DNA of 5,855 bases from Nocardioides sp. (lineage in GTDB: Bacteria; Actinomycetota; Actinomycetes; Propionibacteriales; Nocardioidaceae): the NCBI GenBank assembly GCA_030452025.1, contig JAKDNC010000238.1, positions 1-5,855 of the forward strand, written 5' to 3'. The notes beneath the pieces were generated by a model. It ran no database searches and had not been told where the DNA came from. It saw only the letters and a program-made list of their open reading frames with translations. The number at the start of each line of letters is the position of its first letter. Position 1 is the stretch's first letter. A program made the position numbers and the translations under genes. Shown piece after piece: positions 4,536 through 5,855 of the stretch.

Positions 4536-5693
4536 GACCGGGCGGTCAACTCCAACCACCCACATCGCGAAGAACTGCGAGCCGCCACCGTAGGCATGGC
4601 CCAGCGCACGACGTACGCCGTCGACCTGGTGGTCACCGGCGCGACCGCGCACCTGCAGGGCCGCCTCGGCGAAGCGCAGCATGCCCGAGGCGCCGATCGG
4701 ATTGGATGAGAGCACACCGCCGGAGCAGTTCACCGGCAGCGTGCCGTCCATGGCGGTGCCGCCGGACTCGGTGAGTCGCCAGCCCTCGCCCTCGGCGGTG
4801 AAGCCGAGGTTCTCCAGCCACATCGGCTCGAACCAGGAGAACGGGACGTACATCTCGATGGCGTCGATCTCCTCGATCGGGTTGGTGATCCCGGCCTGCT
4901 TCCACAAGTACGCCGCTGCGTCGCGGCCGGCCTGCGGGTTCACCTGGTCCCGCTCGGCGGCTGTCGTGGGCTCCGAGCGCATGACTGTGCCGTGGATCCA
5001 GGCCGGATTGACTGCGGCGGTGGCTGTGTCTTCGTCCCCGATCACCAACGCGCAGGCGCCGTCCGAGGACGGACAGGTCTCGTCATAGCGGATCGGGTCC
5101 CACAGCATCTGCGAGGCCAGGACGCTCTCGACGGTGGTGTCCGCGTTGTGTAGGTGGGCGTAGGGGTTCTTGCAGGCGTTCTGCCGGTCCTTGGCTGCGA
5201 CCACCGCGCCGATGTGGAGCGGGGCCCCGGACCGGCGGATGTAGGAGCGCACGTGCGGCGCGAAGTATCCACCGGCACCGGCATGCACCGGCATGATGAA
5301 CGGCACCGGCACGGAGAGCGCCCACATTGCGTTGGACTCCGACTGCTTCTCGAACGACACGGTCAGCACCCGTCGGTGGACACCGGACTGGACGAGGCTC
5401 GCCGCGACGATGGCTGTCGAACCACCCACCGACCCGGCCGTGTGCACCCGGAGCAGTGGCTTTCCTGCAGCGCCGAGAGCCTCGGCGAGATAGAGCTCGG
5501 GCATCATCACGCCCTCGAAGAGGTCGGGCGCCTTGCCGACCACGATCGCGTCGATGTCCTCGAAGGTCATCTGTGCATCGGCGAGTGCCCGGTCGATCGC
5601 CTCGCGGCAGAGCCCACCCATGGACACGTCCTCCCGCTTTGCGCGGTGGTGCGTCTGTCCGATGCCGACGACGGCGGCTGGCTGCTTGCTCAC
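4533..5693 (-). CDS. ltp3: Thiolase-fold lipid-transfer protein, Ltp3-like (probable steroid side-chain aldolase subunit)
   Basis: This 386-residue SCP2-thiolase-like protein is close to M. tuberculosis Rv3523 (Ltp3) as I recall it: KREDVSMGGLCREAIDRALA, VVGKAPDLFEGVMMPEL, ETCPSSDGACALVIGDE and VPFSWFEPMWLE. Proteins of this group act with a second Ltp and often a DUF35 protein. Ltp3/Ltp4 of Rhodococcus are reported to be needed for degradation of C24-branched sterol side chains, and the related Ltp2 is a retro-aldolase. The thiolase catalytic residues are changed: the nucleophilic Cys position is Ser88 (HTAGSVGGSTA), GHP is SNP (SSNPIGASG), and the second Cys motif is GHAYGGGSQ. True thiolysis is therefore unlikely and an aldolase role is inferred. 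The GTG start at 5693 has AGGAG at 5701-5705, seven bases upstream, and overlaps the upstream ltp4-like stop as GTGA, so the two are co-translated. Confidence 0.9.
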   Translation of the reverse strand: MSKQPAAVVGIGQTHHRAKREDVSMGGLCREAIDRALADAQMTFEDIDAIVVGKAPDLFEGVMMPELYLAEALGAAGKPLLRVHTAGSVGGSTAIVAASLVQSGVHRRVLTVSFEKQSESNAMWALSVPVPFIMPVHAGAGGYFAPHVRSYIRRSGAPLHIGAVVAAKDRQNACKNPYAHLHNADTTVESVLASQMLWDPIRYDETCPSSDGACALVIGDEDTATAAVNPAWIHGTVMRSEPTTAAERDQVNPQAGRDAAAYLWKQAGITNPIEEIDAIEMYVPFSWFEPMWLENLGFTAEGEGWRLTESGGTAMDGTLPVNCSGGVLSSNPIGASGMLRFAEAALQVRGRAGDHQVDGVRRALGHAYGGGSQFFAMWVVGVDRPV

Positions 5694-5855
5694 GTGGCCG
5701 CTCCTTCCATCACGCAGACGAGGTTCTGTTGCAGCAGCGGTCCCGAGGTGGCGTGGCCGAGCGTGCGGCCGGATTCGCCGCTGCGGATGCGGTTCGCGGC
5801 CTCGCCGATGCGGATCAGGCCGGCGCTGAACATAGGGTTGCCCGACAGAGCGCCG
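5690..5855 (-). CDS. ltp4: Thiolase-fold lipid-transfer protein, Ltp4-like (C-terminal 54 residues; rest off the right edge)
   Basis: The minus-strand frame entering at 5854 reads GALSGNPMFSAGLIRIGEAA, then a basic stretch, then GHATSGPLLQQNLVCVMEG and a TGA at 5692-5690. This is the C-terminus of a thiolase-fold protein: NPMF stands where thiolases have GHP, and GHATSGPLLQQN replaces the C-terminal Cys-Gly motif. M. tuberculosis has the same order, with Rv3522 (ltp4) just before Rv3523 (ltp3), and this end resembles Ltp4 as I recall it. The stop overlaps the ltp3-like GTG by four bases (GTGA), and the Shine-Dalgarno sequence of ltp3 lies within its last codons. Ltp3 and Ltp4 probably work as one complex. 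The promoter of this operon is outside the window, so KstR control cannot be judged. The name rests on only 54 residues plus context. Confidence 0.8.
   Translation of the reverse strand, partial: GALSGNPMFSAGLIRIGEAANRIRSGESGRTLGHATSGPLLQQNLVCVMEGAAT

Noticed and set aside
4544..4549. TTGACC as the -35 element of the clgR-like gene
   Set aside because: It is only 8 bp from the TAGTGT -10 candidate, too close for a sigma-70-type promoter, and it lies inside ltp3 coding sequence.
4565..4580. TCGC/GCGA inverted repeat upstream of the clgR-like gene as an autoregulatory site
   Set aside because: The half-sites are only 4 bp, lie within ltp3 coding sequence, and do not match the operator half-sites found before clpP.

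Overview
High-GC actinobacterial DNA. Codons are strongly GC-biased at third positions, GTG starts are common, and the genes belong to actinobacterial families. The set fits a sterol-degrading actinomycete outside Streptomyces (Mycobacterium/Rhodococcus/Nocardioides-like); the genus cannot be fixed from the sequence. Nearly all of it is coding: eight genes, two of them cut by the window edges, and only two real intergenic regions (655-854 and 2869-2991).

Left block (1-2090), sterol side-chain catabolism. A divergent pair encodes a FadA5-type steroid 3-ketoacyl-CoA thiolase (minus strand, N-terminal 218 residues) and a CYP125-type sterol C26/C27 monooxygenase (plus strand). The 200-bp gap carries two KstR-type inverted repeats, one in front of each gene. 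This reproduces the fadA5/cyp125 divergon known from Mycobacterium tuberculosis.

Middle block (2101-4523), protein turnover. A type I methionine aminopeptidase gene (minus) is divergent from two translationally coupled clpP genes (plus), one ClpP1-like and one ClpP2-like. This resembles a second, conditional clpP pair such as Streptomyces clpP3-clpP4. Immediately convergent with them, stop codon abutting stop codon, is a small XRE-type regulator of the ClgR/PopR family. It ends in ALAA, the same last four residues as the ssrA tag. The map-clpP gap holds three alternating GGCAGA/TCTGCC half-sites, matching what I recall as the PopR operator. Operator, ClpP pair and degradable activator look like a complete feedback circuit. 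The map product carries Ala where the family has its last metal-ligand Glu.

Right block (4533-5855), sterol side-chain catabolism again. A minus-strand operon has the 3' end of an ltp4-like gene overlapping an intact ltp3-like gene. Both are thiolase-fold lipid-transfer proteins linked to side-chain carbon-carbon cleavage. The clgR-like gene follows ltp3 by 9 nt but has no Shine-Dalgarno sequence and is probably made from its own leaderless transcript.

The window therefore shows a Clp/MAP module set between parts of a sterol-catabolic cluster. No RNA genes, mobile elements, CRISPR arrays or convincing terminators were seen.
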